DNA of 64,000 nucleotides from Psychrobacter sp. bablab_jr014 (GTDB lineage Bacteria; Pseudomonadota; Gammaproteobacteria; Pseudomonadales; Moraxellaceae). Shown here one piece after another: positions 1 to 9,883 of this stretch; position 1 is the first letter of the stretch; each line of letters opens with the position of its first letter. Both the position numbers and the translations under genes were made by a program. The DNA lies in NCBI RefSeq assembly GCF_016464015.1, contig NZ_JACDXT010000019.1, positions 62,001 through 126,000 on the forward strand, in the 5' to 3' direction. Below the pieces are notes generated by a model, which saw nothing but the letters and a program-made list of their open reading frames with translations, was not told where the DNA came from and did not search any database.

Positions 1-2724
1 GAAGCAGAAAGTATTTATGAAGCGTTCGTTGAGCAAACCATTGAGCCTACCGATCAATGGTTGACTATCATGCAGATGGTACAAGACACGCTATCATTGC
101 AAATTGACCATATGGTGCGTTATCAAGAGTCTTTCTTTGCCAAAGAACTGATTGCCCAACTGCAAGAGTTTTTACAGGCAAAAGAGTTGCCTGAGACGGT
201 CACGCTTGTCTTGCCTGCGCTACAAACTCAAAACTACATCGACGCTGAGCCAGAGATTGACGCAGAAGAAGTGACTGCTGATAGTGACGATAATGACTTG
301 GTCAGCTTGGATGTGATGATTGACGCGTCATGGCCTAATGGCTTGCCTGATCCTGATATTTTAGACGTGTTCTTAGAAGAAGCGGATGAACTGATTTTAA
401 GTAGCAATAAATACTTGCAACTGTTTTTAAACAACATCAGTGACTTGGTCGCTTTACAGACACTGCAGCGTAACTTGCATACTATCAAAGGTGGCGCTCG
501 TATGGTAGACGCCAATGGGGTGGCAGACTTGGCCCACCAAATGGAGTCGGTATACGAAGAGTTGGCCATTCGCCGTCGTCCAGCAACCAAAAAAGTCGCT
601 CAACTTTTAGTGGCGTGTCATGATTGGTTATCCGATGCCATATTTATTTTAAAGCATAAAATCAATGCACCCATTCCCAGTGCTTTGATTGGTGCCCTAC
701 AAAAATTTATCAAAAATCCAGACAGCTTAAAAGCAATACCAACTCAGTCATTACAAACGCAGTTGGCAGTTGTCCTTGCCAACCAAAACAAGCAAGCTGC
801 CATACGCCGCGTTGAAGACATCAGTCGTATGCCTTCAATGACAGGAGCGTTTGATAAAGAACAGCAAAGCAGCAATAACGAGATGATCCGTATCTCAAGC
901 AATTTGGTTGAGCACATGATTAACCTCTCAGGTGAGTCTGCTATCAACCGTGCGCGCATTGATATGGGTATGAGCAGCTTAACCAACAGTATTGAAGAAA
1001 TGGGTACGACTGTACAGCGCTTGGCCGATCAGCTGCGCCGTATGGAGATTGAGCTTGAAGCACAAATTCTGTCACAGATCGATGATGTCGAACTGATTGA
1101 AAACGAAGGTTTTGACCCACTCGAGATGGATCAATACTCGGCGCTAAATCAGTTGTCCAAGTCGCTTTCTGAGTCGGCGTCGGATTTGCTAGACATCAAC
1201 ACAACGCTGTTAGAAAAAACCCGCGATAACGAAAACCTATTGCTTCAGTTATCACGGACGCAAGCGGAATTGCAAGACGGCTTGATGAACTCCCGAATCG
1301 TACCTTTCTCGCGTCTGGTACCACGTCTTGAGCGTATTGTACGACAGACAGCCAATGAGCTGAACAAATCGGTTGAGTTGATTGTTGATACTGCTGACGA
1401 TGAAATGGACAGAACCATCCTGGAGCGTATTACCTCACCCCTTGAACACATGCTACGTAATGCTGTGGACCATGGTATTGAAAGTCCGCAAGAGCGCTTG
1501 GAGGCAGGTAAAGAGCGCGGGGGTCAGATTCGCTTGGAACTGGCGCGTGAAGGTAGCGAGATGGTCATTCATCTTACTGATGATGGCCGTGGTATTAATG
1601 TTGAGGCCGTTCGCCAAAAAGCCATTGCTCAAGGCTTGATTGATAGCAATGACCAACTGTCTGACCTTGAAGTCATGCAGTATATCTTTAACGCAGGCCT
1701 GACCACGACCAAAACAGTAACCCAAATCTCAGGGCGCGGTGTCGGTATGGACGTCGTGATTAGCGAGATTCGCCAACTTGGGGGCGTGGTATCCGTCAAC
1801 TCACAACGTGGTCTCGGCTCTCGATTTACCATTCGTGTGCCATTGACCGTTGCTGTATCTGATGCGCTGGTGGTACGCGCCGCGGATCGCTACTATGCTA
1901 TTCCGCTGGTGCATATCGAGCGTGTGATACGTCTTGAGCCTGAGCTGCTATACAGCCACTACCGCTCAGGCAAGTCCACCATGCGCATTGAAGACAACGA
2001 TTACCGTGTGCGTTATCTCAATGAGATTTTAACAGGCGCAGAGCTAAACGAGTTGTCCGTCAATACCAGCAGTAGCCTACCTGTTATTATTATCAAAAAC
2101 CGAGCAGGCCAAAATCTTGCGTTACAGGTTGACCAAATCGCAGGCTCGCGCATTGAGGTGGTCGTGAAGCCACTTGGCCGCCAGCTGTCACATCTATCGG
2201 GCATCTCAGCGGCGACCATCATGGGTGATGGCTCGGTTATGCTGATTTTAGATCCGATTGCTCTGATGCGAAATACCACCATCATCAAAGAAATGAAGCA
2301 AGTAGGACAGGCGAAAAAGCAAACGCAAGAAGACAAGACTATTAGTGTCTTGGTGGTCGATGACTCCGTAACCGTAAGAAAAGTAACGTCACGTTTCTTA
2401 GAGCGCCAAGGTATCAGTACCATGGTCGCTAAAGACGGTATTGATGCACTAGAGATACTCCAAGAAGCGAAGCCTGATTTGATTTTACTTGATATTGAAA
2501 TGCCGCGTATGGATGGTTTTGAAGTGGCCAATCAAGTACGCCACAATGAGCGCTTACGCGATATTCCGATCATCATGATTACCTCAAGAACGGGTGAAAA
2601 GCATCGCGAGCGTGCTTTTGAGGCAGGGGTGAGCGACTATATGGGCAAACCTTTCCAAGAAAATGAGCTGCTCAATAAAATCCAAACTTTATTGGGTATA
2701 GAGTTAAGTGTTAGCAGTGACTGA
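1..2724 (+). CDS. chpA: ChpA-type hybrid chemotaxis histidine kinase, 5'-truncated by window edge
   Basis: The frame is open from base 1, so the gene begins outside the window; 907 codons are visible. Numbering from base 1, an HPt domain carries the phospho-accepting His160 in LHTIKGGARM. A CheA-like core follows, with N-box Asn487 (RNAVDHG) and G-box GRGVGMD from Gly578, then a CheW-like domain. A C-terminal receiver has Asp831 in LLDIEMPRMDG and the conserved lysine in GKPF. HPt, kinase, CheW and receiver in one protein is the ChpA architecture of the Pil-Chp system that controls type IV pili and twitching. ChpA proteins usually have several more HPt domains, presumably upstream. The 3' end overlaps the CheB-like gene. 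Confidence 0.9.
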   Translation, partial: EAESIYEAFVEQTIEPTDQWLTIMQMVQDTLSLQIDHMVRYQESFFAKELIAQLQEFLQAKELPETVTLVLPALQTQNYIDAEPEIDAEEVTADSDDNDLVSLDVMIDASWPNGLPDPDILDVFLEEADELILSSNKYLQLFLNNISDLVALQTLQRNLHTIKGGARMVDANGVADLAHQMESVYEELAIRRRPATKKVAQLLVACHDWLSDAIFILKHKINAPIPSALIGALQKFIKNPDSLKAIPTQSLQTQLAVVLANQNKQAAIRRVEDISRMPSMTGAFDKEQQSSNNEMIRISSNLVEHMINLSGESAINRARIDMGMSSLTNSIEEMGTTVQRLADQLRRMEIELEAQILSQIDDVELIENEGFDPLEMDQYSALNQLSKSLSESASDLLDINTTLLEKTRDNENLLLQLSRTQAELQDGLMNSRIVPFSRLVPRLERIVRQTANELNKSVELIVDTADDEMDRTILERITSPLEHMLRNAVDHGIESPQERLEAGKERGGQIRLELAREGSEMVIHLTDDGRGINVEAVRQKAIAQGLIDSNDQLSDLEVMQYIFNAGLTTTKTVTQISGRGVGMDVVISEIRQLGGVVSVNSQRGLGSRFTIRVPLTVAVSDALVVRAADRYYAIPLVHIERVIRLEPELLYSHYRSGKSTMRIEDNDYRVRYLNEILTGAELNELSVNTSSSLPVIIIKNRAGQNLALQVDQIAGSRIEVVVKPLGRQLSHLSGISAATIMGDGSVMLILDPIALMRNTTIIKEMKQVGQAKKQTQEDKTISVLVVDDSVTVRKVTSRFLERQGISTMVAKDGIDALEILQEAKPDLILLDIEMPRMDGFEVANQVRHNERLRDIPIIMITSRTGEKHRERAFEAGVSDYMGKPFQENELLNKIQTLLGIELSVSSD

Positions 2725-3712
2725 TGAAAGGGAGCACACGCTATTGGCCAAGTGTAGGACAGGCGATATTAGTATGCTGATTGTCGCTGAAAATCAGCAT
2801 CAAAGGCTGGCGCTGAGCGAGACCGTTCGTGATTGTGGTTTTACAGTAATTGATAGTGTCAACCGTGCACAGCTAAAACGAAAACCCATTAAGAATAAGA
2901 TTGATGTATGGCTCATTGATGGGGATTATGACGATGAAACAGCGACTTTAATTGCCAATACGCAATCAAAAGCAGTGTTGGTTGGCTTCTCTCAAGCCCC
3001 TTACTTTAATGCCGTTCAATGTTACAGCAAGTGGCAGCGTAAGCTTAAGCGAAAACTGGCACAGATACTGGAGATACCGACACTGGTCACATCTTCGATA
3101 TATGCGCATACGCAGCCCCATTGGCAATATGTAGTGCTACTTGGTGCTTCAATGGGTGGTCCGAGTGCAATCAAAACATTTTTAGACAATTTATCGCCAA
3201 ACTTACCCATTTGTATTTTGCTGGCGCATCATTTTAACCCAAGTATGGTTGAGACTTTGCCACGTGTTATTAATCGGCATAATAACTGGCGCTGTCAACT
3301 GATTACCAGTACGCGACGATTGCAATCAGGTCACTGCTTAATCGTTCCGATCAATCAGCAAATTGTCTGCGACTCTGAGGGGCGCGTGATTGTTAAGGAT
3401 CAAGAATGGCAGGGTGGTTATAAGCCTGCAATCGGTGAAATTCTTAAAAATGCCAGTGATGTTTATGGCAACCGTCTGATTAGTATTATTTTCTCAGGTA
3501 TGGGAAAAGATGGCTCACAGCACTTGGCAGGGATTCAAGACAATCACAGCCAGCTGTGGGCACAGGAGCCCAGTCTCAGCACCTGTCCCAGTCAGCCTCA
3601 AAGCATTATTGATTCAGGATACTGCCAGTTTGTAGGCAGTCCTGAAGCGCTGGCGCAAAAGTTGACCGATTATATTGCCGAAATGACACAAATTTCATAT
3701 TCATTGTCATGA
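2708..3712 (+). CDS. chpB: ChpB-like protein-glutamate methylesterase
   Basis: CheB-type methylesterase, expected to remove methyl groups from the Pil-Chp chemoreceptor. The C-terminal half shows the family catalytic triad: Ser148 in GASMGGPS, His175 in AHHFNPSM and Asp268 in GMGKDGS. The N-terminal ~110 residues lack a clear receiver with a phosphorylatable aspartate, as in other ChpB proteins. The longest frame starts with GTG inside chpA (17-base overlap). ATG at 2774, which has a purine-rich stretch upstream, gives a protein 22 residues shorter and is a realistic alternative start. Translational coupling to chpA is likely. Confidence 0.82.
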   Translation: MLAVTDEREHTLLAKCRTGDISMLIVAENQHQRLALSETVRDCGFTVIDSVNRAQLKRKPIKNKIDVWLIDGDYDDETATLIANTQSKAVLVGFSQAPYFNAVQCYSKWQRKLKRKLAQILEIPTLVTSSIYAHTQPHWQYVVLLGASMGGPSAIKTFLDNLSPNLPICILLAHHFNPSMVETLPRVINRHNNWRCQLITSTRRLQSGHCLIVPINQQIVCDSEGRVIVKDQEWQGGYKPAIGEILKNASDVYGNRLISIIFSGMGKDGSQHLAGIQDNHSQLWAQEPSLSTCPSQPQSIIDSGYCQFVGSPEALAQKLTDYIAEMTQISYSLS

Positions 3713-3760
3713 TGACTACGGATAAAACATACAGATGATGAAACCCACGGTGGATAACCT

Positions 3761-4333
3761 ATGAGCCAAGTTCGAAGACACACTTTTGAAGCAGTCAGCT
3801 TATTAACGACCGATAACGGCTTGTTCGAAGTTACGGTTATACCTGCAAAAAATCAGCCAGACTGGTTGATACCCAGCAGTTTGATTCTCAGTGTGGATAG
3901 CTATCATGAACGTATCTGGAATTACTTATGGCAAGCGCAAGAAGTGTCCGTGTTTCATTTACTCCCGCGTGATACGAATCCTGATAAATTGATTGTGCTA
4001 GAGGGTAATACTGATGTACATCGCATCGCGCTACAAACCAAAGGCGAGCTGGACAGTTTTATGGTGCGTATCTCAGAAGTAAAAGACATTGACTTGCCTG
4101 AAGAGTATCAAACGGCATCTGCCATTAATGTTGAAAAAAACCGACAAAAATACAGCCAAAATATTTTTCGTAAATCTACTGATACTGATAACAATAACCA
4201 TGTAGTTGGTGAACATTTGGGAGAAAATGTCGTGTTATCGTACATGTATCAAGCAGTAATGGTTGCAGATACCGTTTATCTTGTTCCTGACTTGGAAAAA
4301 ATTGCGCACCATTTAGTAGATTTGGACAGCTAA
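3761..4333 (+). CDS. chpC: CheW-like protein, candidate ChpC
   Basis: 190 residues, 48 bases after chpB. It has no enzyme motifs. The middle (LIVLEGNTDVHRIAL and FMVRISEVKDIDLP) resembles the beta-strand pattern of CheW adaptor domains, where such proteins dock receptor to kinase. The order chpA-chpB-chpC is the known order in Pseudomonas-type clusters, so position is the main support. The sequence is weakly conserved and the last ~60 residues look like a separate, more hydrophilic tail. It could instead be an unrelated hypothetical gene in the same transcript. Confidence 0.55.
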   Translation: MSQVRRHTFEAVSLLTTDNGLFEVTVIPAKNQPDWLIPSSLILSVDSYHERIWNYLWQAQEVSVFHLLPRDTNPDKLIVLEGNTDVHRIALQTKGELDSFMVRISEVKDIDLPEEYQTASAINVEKNRQKYSQNIFRKSTDTDNNNHVVGEHLGENVVLSYMYQAVMVADTVYLVPDLEKIAHHLVDLDS

Positions 4334-4388
4334 CAGCGAAAGCCATCTCATTTAAACCATGTAAATAAAAACAATAAGAAGAAAATGT

Positions 4389-4916
4389 ATGAATCATTCT
4401 AATAGTACGGTACAAAAATGGTCTGTGAGTAGCCGTATTTTTCATTGGATAAGCGCTGTATTATTATTGATTACGTGGGGCATGATTTTGCTCAATGAAA
4501 ACATAGGCGGCAGCAGTTACATGAGCCTTCATAAAGCATTTGGTATCAGCTTGTTGTGTTGGATGATTGCACGGGTAATTAATCGTTTGTTTACCAAAGC
4601 ACCACCAGCTGCGCCTGCACCAAAATGGCAAACAGGCATGGCACATTTAACACATTTTGCGCTATATGCTATATTGATTGCAATGCCTATCGCAGGCTTA
4701 CTTATGAGCGTCTATGGCGGGCGTCCTGTCGATATTTTTGGTGTGTTTCAGATTCCTGTATTTGTCACCCCAGACAGAGGAATGGCACGTTTTTATAACG
4801 ATTTACACACTGATATTATTTGGCCCATGATTATTATTTTTACGCTGTTGCACATTGGCGCAGCGCTATATCATCAATTTATCAAAAAAGACAATTTGAT
4901 TGCACGTATGAAATAA
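4389..4916 (+). CDS. cytochrome b561 family membrane protein
   Basis: 175 residues with four hydrophobic segments. Histidines sit at the helix ends expected for two b-type haems: FHW near residue 18, SLHKAFG near 48, HLTHFALY near 87 and LHIGAALYHQF near 150. Family role: electron transfer between quinol and an acceptor at the cytoplasmic membrane, including superoxide:quinone oxidoreductase activity for E. coli CybB. It lies 55 bases after the chp genes and is followed by a shared terminator. A link to chemosensing is not implied. Confidence 0.85.
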   Translation: MNHSNSTVQKWSVSSRIFHWISAVLLLITWGMILLNENIGGSSYMSLHKAFGISLLCWMIARVINRLFTKAPPAAPAPKWQTGMAHLTHFALYAILIAMPIAGLLMSVYGGRPVDIFGVFQIPVFVTPDRGMARFYNDLHTDIIWPMIIIFTLLHIGAALYHQFIKKDNLIARMK

Positions 4917-4960
4917 GGGCGCAAATGGTCTTGACGAGCGTTAGCAGTCATCCTTGATAT

Positions 4961-4995
4961 AAAAAAGACCCTCAATCATTATTGAGGGTCTTTTT
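4961..4995. terminator. bidirectional intrinsic terminator between cytochrome b561 and minE
   Basis: Stem GACCCTCAAT / ATTGAGGGTC, with an A-run on the left and a T-run on the right, so it can end transcription from both converging units. Confidence 0.85.
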
Positions 4996-5046
4996 GTACG
5001 TTATGTTCGGTCATTTATCATGCAAGTGCCATAAGGCTTATAGTGC

Positions 5047-5337
5047 TTATTTTTTTTGATGTTCAGGCAAGCTGATATTCATCTCAAGCACATCGAGGCT
5101 GTCTTCGTGACGGTGGTTGATATTGACATCATTAATTTGCACGCCATTCACGTACTTATTAACCACTTCTAAGATTTCACGTTTCATCTTTTCGATGCGC
5201 TCAGCCGTCAAGCGACTGTTTAAGCGGTTTTCGCTGGCAACGATGACTTTTAAGCGCTCAGTTGCCATGTTTGCGCTGCCGTTTGTTTGATTCTCTGAAC
5301 CAAACAAGCTGCTCCAAAATCCTTTTTTCTTACTCAT
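5047..5337 (-). CDS. minE: cell division topological specificity factor MinE
   Basis: 96 residues. The N-terminal amphipathic segment (GFWSSLFG) fits membrane binding, followed by the MinD-contacting stretch ([14 protein letters not shown]) and the C-terminal dimer fold. MinE stimulates the MinD ATPase and drives pole-to-pole oscillation of MinCD, restricting the Z-ring to midcell. Its start lies two bases after the minD stop, indicating one transcript. Confidence 0.95.
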   Translation of the reverse strand: MSKKKGFWSSLFGSENQTNGSANMATERLKVIVASENRLNSRLTAERIEKMKREILEVVNKYVNGVQINDVNINHRHEDSLDVLEMNISLPEHQKK

Positions 5338-5339
5338 TA

Positions 5340-6152
5340 TTAACCCCCAAACCAGCGCTGTAAGAAGCTCTTTTTCTTCACCTCAAGATGACGCAATGGG
5401 CGCTCTTCGCCTAAGAATCGGGCGACAATATCATCATAGCATTGACCCGCAACAGAGTCGGTATAATGAATGACAGGCTCACCATGGTTCGATGCTTCAA
5501 GGACAGCGTGGTTTTCAGGAATAACCCCAAGCAGTGGCACTTTTAGAATGTCATTTGAGATGGTGTCGATATCCATCATCTCATTGGCTGCTGCGCGCTC
5601 TGGGTTGTAGCGAGTGATGACCAAATGTTCACGGACTGAGCCTTGGTTTTCTTCAACCTTTTTAGTGCGACTTTGCAAAATACCGATAATACGATCTGAG
5701 TCACGTACTGAAGAAATTTCAGGGTTGGTGACGATAATCGCTTCGTCAGCATGATACATGGCCAGCTGCGCGCCGCGCTCGATACCTGCAGGCGAGTCAC
5801 AGATAATATAGTCAAACTGCTTAGAGAGCTCGGCCATTACCTCAGCCACGCCTTCGTCGGTAAGCGCGTCTTTGTCACGCGTCTGACTGGCAGGTAGGAT
5901 GTAGAGGTTTTCCAGCTGCTTGTCTTTAACGAGCGCTTGAGACAGACGGGCATTACCGCTGATAACGTCTACAAAATCGTAAACAATACGGTTTTCACAG
6001 CCCATGATTAAATCAAGGTTACGTAAACCCACATCGAAATCGATAACAACGGTTTTGTTTCCGCGTAACGCCAAGCCGGCAGCAAAAGAAGCGCTGGTCG
6101 TGGTTTTGCCCACACCGCCTTTACCCGAAGTGATCACAACAATCTTTGCCAC
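5340..6152 (-). CDS. minD: septum site-determining ATPase MinD
   Basis: 270 residues, the usual length. The deviant Walker A is [11 protein letters not shown] at residues 10-20. Switch motif CDSPAGIE and the C-terminal amphipathic membrane-targeting helix (SFLQRWFGG) are present. MinD dimerises with ATP on the membrane and recruits MinC and MinE. The order is minC-minD-minE on this strand, with a 302-base spacer to minC, so minDE may have its own promoter. Confidence 0.97.
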   Translation of the reverse strand: MAKIVVITSGKGGVGKTTTSASFAAGLALRGNKTVVIDFDVGLRNLDLIMGCENRIVYDFVDVISGNARLSQALVKDKQLENLYILPASQTRDKDALTDEGVAEVMAELSKQFDYIICDSPAGIERGAQLAMYHADEAIIVTNPEISSVRDSDRIIGILQSRTKKVEENQGSVREHLVITRYNPERAAANEMMDIDTISNDILKVPLLGVIPENHAVLEASNHGEPVIHYTDSVAGQCYDDIVARFLGEERPLRHLEVKKKSFLQRWFGG

Positions 6153-6454
6153 AATGGCGCACTCCTATGAATGTATGAGATGTCTGAATAAATAATACTA
6201 GGTGGCTTATCCTTGCCAAAAAAGACGTGTTGAACACACCGTGCAGTGGCAGTTTGAGGATTGGGTATGGATGACCGAATCGACTCAAAGCTTTGGGGAT
6301 AAGCGCAACCTGCGACCGTAAGCCTAGCATAAATAAACAAAAATTTATAGCAAGTCACGGCGAAATAATCAAAAGGTAACGCTATGCTGATGCTGAGCGT
6401 CAAATGAATAGTAATACTCAGTCATCAGCGCTGATAAACTGCTTAAAATAACGA
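6153..6454. other. minC-minD spacer, no gene recognised
   Basis: 302 bases with no convincing coding frame and no strong terminator. It probably carries a promoter for minDE. Short frames here are stop-interrupted and lack ribosome binding sites. Confidence 0.5.
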
Positions 6455-7228
6455 TTAATCGTCATCAATAATACTAAAAACCAAGCCTTCACCCTCAACA
6501 AATCGGACTTGTACTGCGCGGTCAATCACCTCATCAGGCAAGTTGTCGCGTAGGCAGTACGTGCCTGCGACAGACACGAGGGTTGGATTGAACACGTGAC
6601 AAAAGATACGCGCATCTTTATCACCCGTTGCGCCTGCGACGAGACGACCTTGCGCGCGGCCGTAGACGTGCAAACTATTATCAGTGATGGCTTCTGCGCC
6701 GCTGTTGACACTGTTGGTCAAAATCAAATCGCCGCCCACATGATTGAGGCTCTGTCCTGAGCGCAGCATTTGGTCATAAATCAGAGTGGTGTTTTGCCCT
6801 TCAGAGGCCAGCGCGTCATCAAACTGTGGGGCAGGGGTAGTGTCTGCCGCTGTGCTCGCGGCCTCTTGTGTCTGCGGCTCAACGATAGGGGCTTTTTTGG
6901 GGACGATGCGTTCAATACGCTTACCATCGGCAGGAAAGATGGCAAGACGTAGTGCACGTGCTTGCTCTTCTAAGATACCTGTCACTACACCGATAGGCTG
7001 GAGTCCCCATGACCAGAGTAAATCAACCAGCGCGCTCAAATCCTGCTCAACACTACTGTCGATAATCACAGGGATATTGCTTTCTTTATTACTTAGCGTT
7101 TGCGCGAACTGTGCCTCTAACGCTGCCATATCATCGGTATGCAGCTGCAAGCGCGAAAAGGTCAGCATTTTGCCATAAAAATTGATGGCAGGAGTGGCGG
7201 CGTTAGAGTCGGTATCTGAAATCGTCAT
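6455..7228 (-). CDS. minC: septum site-determining protein MinC
   Basis: 257 residues. The N-terminal domain (about 1-110) is the FtsZ-antagonising part. A hydrophilic linker rich in Ala/Thr/Pro (about 115-145) leads to the right-handed beta-helix C-terminal domain, recognisable from GQSLNHVGGDLILTN and GAEAITDNSLHVYGRAQG. That domain binds MinD and mediates dimerisation. It is upstream of minDE on the same strand. Confidence 0.93.
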   Translation of the reverse strand: MTISDTDSNAATPAINFYGKMLTFSRLQLHTDDMAALEAQFAQTLSNKESNIPVIIDSSVEQDLSALVDLLWSWGLQPIGVVTGILEEQARALRLAIFPADGKRIERIVPKKAPIVEPQTQEAASTAADTTPAPQFDDALASEGQNTTLIYDQMLRSGQSLNHVGGDLILTNSVNSGAEAITDNSLHVYGRAQGRLVAGATGDKDARIFCHVFNPTLVSVAGTYCLRDNLPDEVIDRAVQVRFVEGEGLVFSIIDDD

Positions 7229-7427
7229 AAAGCGGGTCCTTAAAAGATACTGATGCTGCCATCGCAGCGCAAGCGGTCAGCGTGAATGGTGTCATTGTTG
7301 TTATAGGGTCAGGCGTACAGATACACAGCAGTGTACTAAGAGACAGGCGGGTTTCACAAGCCCTAGATGGGATAAAATATGACAAAATGCGCTTAGCTAA
7401 GTAAGCGCTTTACGTTATCGGGCAGCG

Positions 7428-8501
7428 TTACAGATTCAGCATATCCTTGTGTTTCCATTGCTGTACTTTGACCTGTGCTTCAAGACCGCTTAAGCTATCA
7501 GCTATCAAGGCAGCAATCAATGTTTCAAGTGCGCTGTTTTGGGTATCCATATTGGCAATACCGTGCGCGATGCTTTGCATTAAGGCATCCAAACGCTCGG
7601 TCTCAAGCAAACGCTCAGCAATCGCACTCGCTACATTTTCACCGACGTTGTGCCCGATTTGTAGCATTTGCGATTCAATCAAGCTGCCTGCAATTGGTAT
7701 CATACGCACATAGCGGCGCAGCTCAGGCGTGTTTGCTAAGCCGTCTTCAATGGCATTGCCCACCTCGGTAGCGATGATATTGCCTGTTGCGGGATTGCCT
7801 TTTAATTGCTGCAACTGCGGAATCAGCTCTTGGCGTAGCATCGAGAGTATTCCAGTCTCTATCTGTTCGCGGTTGCGCGTGATGGCGGAATCAATAATCG
7901 ACTGCTGTGCTTTGGGATCAGTCAGCTCACCGCGAAAGTTGGCAATAATCGTCAAGACCACGCGGTCGGACAGCTCTTCGAGCAAAATATCGCCATAAAA
8001 CTTGATGCGCTCAATCCACAGCTGAGGTAAGACCTGATAGCCGAGCTGATACAGCCTGCGCCCGATGACCACCACACGAAACAGCCTGAGCATACGCAGC
8101 TGCGGAAAACAGCCCAGCACCTCGTACCAGTGTACAAAAGGAAAAAAGAACCAGCGATAATAAGTGCGCTGATAGACGGCAAGCATCCAGCGAACAAACA
8201 GCTCCACCACCAAGAATACGGTAAAAAATCCGCCTGCTGTGCGTAATGGCTCATGCAGTGTGTTTTGATACCAAGCAAGACTTTGTGTGATGTTCAGCCA
8301 CTCAGCAGCATTGGCACTAAACTGACTCATCAGCACTGCATCGAGACTGATGAATAGTAAGTCAATACTAATGACCACCAGCATAAAAATATCATAGCCA
8401 AGCTTTAAGCGACTGGGCGGCTTGGGCGGGGGGCTGGGCGCGTGCGTAACTGTCTGCTGGGTCGGCTGCTCAGTGATCGGGGGCGCTTGGGTTTGGGACA
8501 C
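7428..8501 (-). CDS. membrane protein with voltage-sensor-like segment and long helical C-terminus
   Basis: 357 residues. A proline-rich cytoplasmic N-terminus (about 1-32) is followed by hydrophobic helices near 36-58 and 88-110, then an aromatic segment near 115-133. Next is LRMLRLFRVVVIGRRL (135-150), with arginines at roughly three-residue spacing as in the S4 helix of voltage-sensing domains. The glutamate and arginine in VVELFVRWML suit an S2 helix. No pore helix or selectivity filter follows; the remaining ~200 residues are predicted helical and soluble. The voltage-sensor reading is inference; the function is unknown. Transcribed with neither neighbour for certain: minC is 199 bases away. 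Confidence 0.55.
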   Translation of the reverse strand: MSQTQAPPITEQPTQQTVTHAPSPPPKPPSRLKLGYDIFMLVVISIDLLFISLDAVLMSQFSANAAEWLNITQSLAWYQNTLHEPLRTAGGFFTVFLVVELFVRWMLAVYQRTYYRWFFFPFVHWYEVLGCFPQLRMLRLFRVVVIGRRLYQLGYQVLPQLWIERIKFYGDILLEELSDRVVLTIIANFRGELTDPKAQQSIIDSAITRNREQIETGILSMLRQELIPQLQQLKGNPATGNIIATEVGNAIEDGLANTPELRRYVRMIPIAGSLIESQMLQIGHNVGENVASAIAERLLETERLDALMQSIAHGIANMDTQNSALETLIAALIADSLSGLEAQVKVQQWKHKDMLNL

Positions 8502-8558
8502 AGGCTTACCTTATTTAGTCGTGATGTAATATAATCGTGATGCGTGGTGGTTTGCTAT

Positions 8559-9521
8559 TTATTCAGCGCCGTCTTTGTGCGGGTTTTCAAACATTGCCAA
8601 CATCTTATCGATACGCTTGTCTTTGTCTTGCCAAATGCCATCGAGCCAATCAAATAACGCAGATTTTATGGTTTCGTCCTCATTATAGCCGCCAGCCTTA
8701 ATGTCATGAAACAAGGTTTCAGGCATCTCTACATGACGGATATGCACGCCAAGCTGCTTGACATTGCCTTTCCACAAGTCGCTATAGGTTGGCACACCTT
8801 CAGGATAGACAATGGTCATATCAAGAATACCATCAATCTCCTCGCCAAGCGTCTGTAAAGCCAAGGCAAAGCCGCCTGCACGCGGTTTTAACAGATGCTT
8901 ATAAGGAGCATTTTGCGCATCGTGTTTTGCTTGTGTAAACCTTGTGCCCTCAAGATAGTTGAGTAGGGTAAAGGGTTTGTTTTTTAGTAGTGAACAGGCG
9001 CGTTTGGCTTCCTCAATATCTTTACCACGTAGTGCTGGGTTTTTGGCGATGGCTTCTTTTGAATGACGACGCATCATTGGAAAATCTAAAAAGTAAAAGG
9101 TCTGCCCGACAATCGGAATGTAAATCAGCTCAAACTTGGTAAAAAAGCGTGTCAAAGGCAGACGGTCTTCACTGATATATTGCATAATGCTGGTATCTAC
9201 CCATGACTGATGGTTGCTGACCAAAAGATACTTGCCATTCGGGTCGATATCATCAGGTAAATCGATACGCCAGTCTTTTTGTGGTACCAATTCATCAATC
9301 AGTTTGTTGTTTACCCCAATCCAATGGTTGGTAATACCAATTACCGCCTTATCAGCAATTTTTGCGCCTGTAATCATTTTCATGCCACCTGTAAACCAAA
9401 TTGGTAGGCTACATACGATACTGTTGGCAGCAATGACGCTGGTCGCCGTGGTCAATGAAACAGCTTGTCCCAGTTTTGGGCTACGCTGATGTAGCTTTTT
9501 GATGACAGATGCCAGTTGCAT
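8559..9521 (-). CDS. PlsC-family acyltransferase (YihG-like)
   Basis: 320 residues. The acyltransferase signature NHQSWVD is near residue 103. Block II (KFELIYIPIVG), block III (YLEGTRFT) and block IV (VYPEG) follow in the expected order. An N-terminal hydrophobic segment (about 20-45) should anchor it in the inner membrane. Members transfer acyl chains from acyl-CoA or acyl-ACP to lysophosphatidic acid or related lipids in phospholipid synthesis and remodelling. The exact substrate cannot be read from sequence; the FTKFELIYIPIVG style block is closer to YihG than to the essential PlsC. Confidence 0.82.
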   Translation of the reverse strand: MQLASVIKKLHQRSPKLGQAVSLTTATSVIAANSIVCSLPIWFTGGMKMITGAKIADKAVIGITNHWIGVNNKLIDELVPQKDWRIDLPDDIDPNGKYLLVSNHQSWVDTSIMQYISEDRLPLTRFFTKFELIYIPIVGQTFYFLDFPMMRRHSKEAIAKNPALRGKDIEEAKRACSLLKNKPFTLLNYLEGTRFTQAKHDAQNAPYKHLLKPRAGGFALALQTLGEEIDGILDMTIVYPEGVPTYSDLWKGNVKQLGVHIRHVEMPETLFHDIKAGGYNEDETIKSALFDWLDGIWQDKDKRIDKMLAMFENPHKDGAE

Positions 9522-9883
9522 GAGTGATGTCCTTGTATCCGCAATGATGGTTGGCGCAATCAGAGTGAAAATAATGCACTATAGGTTCGATTCTAGCAGA
9601 AATCTATATGAGTGTACGACCGTTAACATATTCAAAAATGAGAATAGTATCTGCTGAAAGCAGAACTACTTGTAAATGGGCAAACTGTCATGCACATTTC
9701 ATACATAGGTGTGACAAAATATTACACACAGATAGGTTCTCCTCGCCATAATAATAAAGAAAGTGCAAGGCACTACAAATGAATTAATTTAATAAATGAC
9801 CTTTAGGGTACATAGGAATGGTGGTTTATCTACCGTCATCCTATTTTCACTTGAGGGACACATTATTTGTTGAGGGGAAATTT
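9522..9883. other. intergenic region upstream of OmpA-like lipoprotein gene
   Basis: Divergent spacer. A perfect 6-bp stem with a 3-base loop lies at 9650-9664. Otherwise only AT-rich promoter-like sequence is seen; no RNA gene or small ORF is supported. Confidence 0.4.

Noticed and set aside
9711..9731. CRP-like site TGTGA...ACACA before the OmpA-like gene
   Set aside because: The half-site spacing is wrong and the right half is not TCACA.
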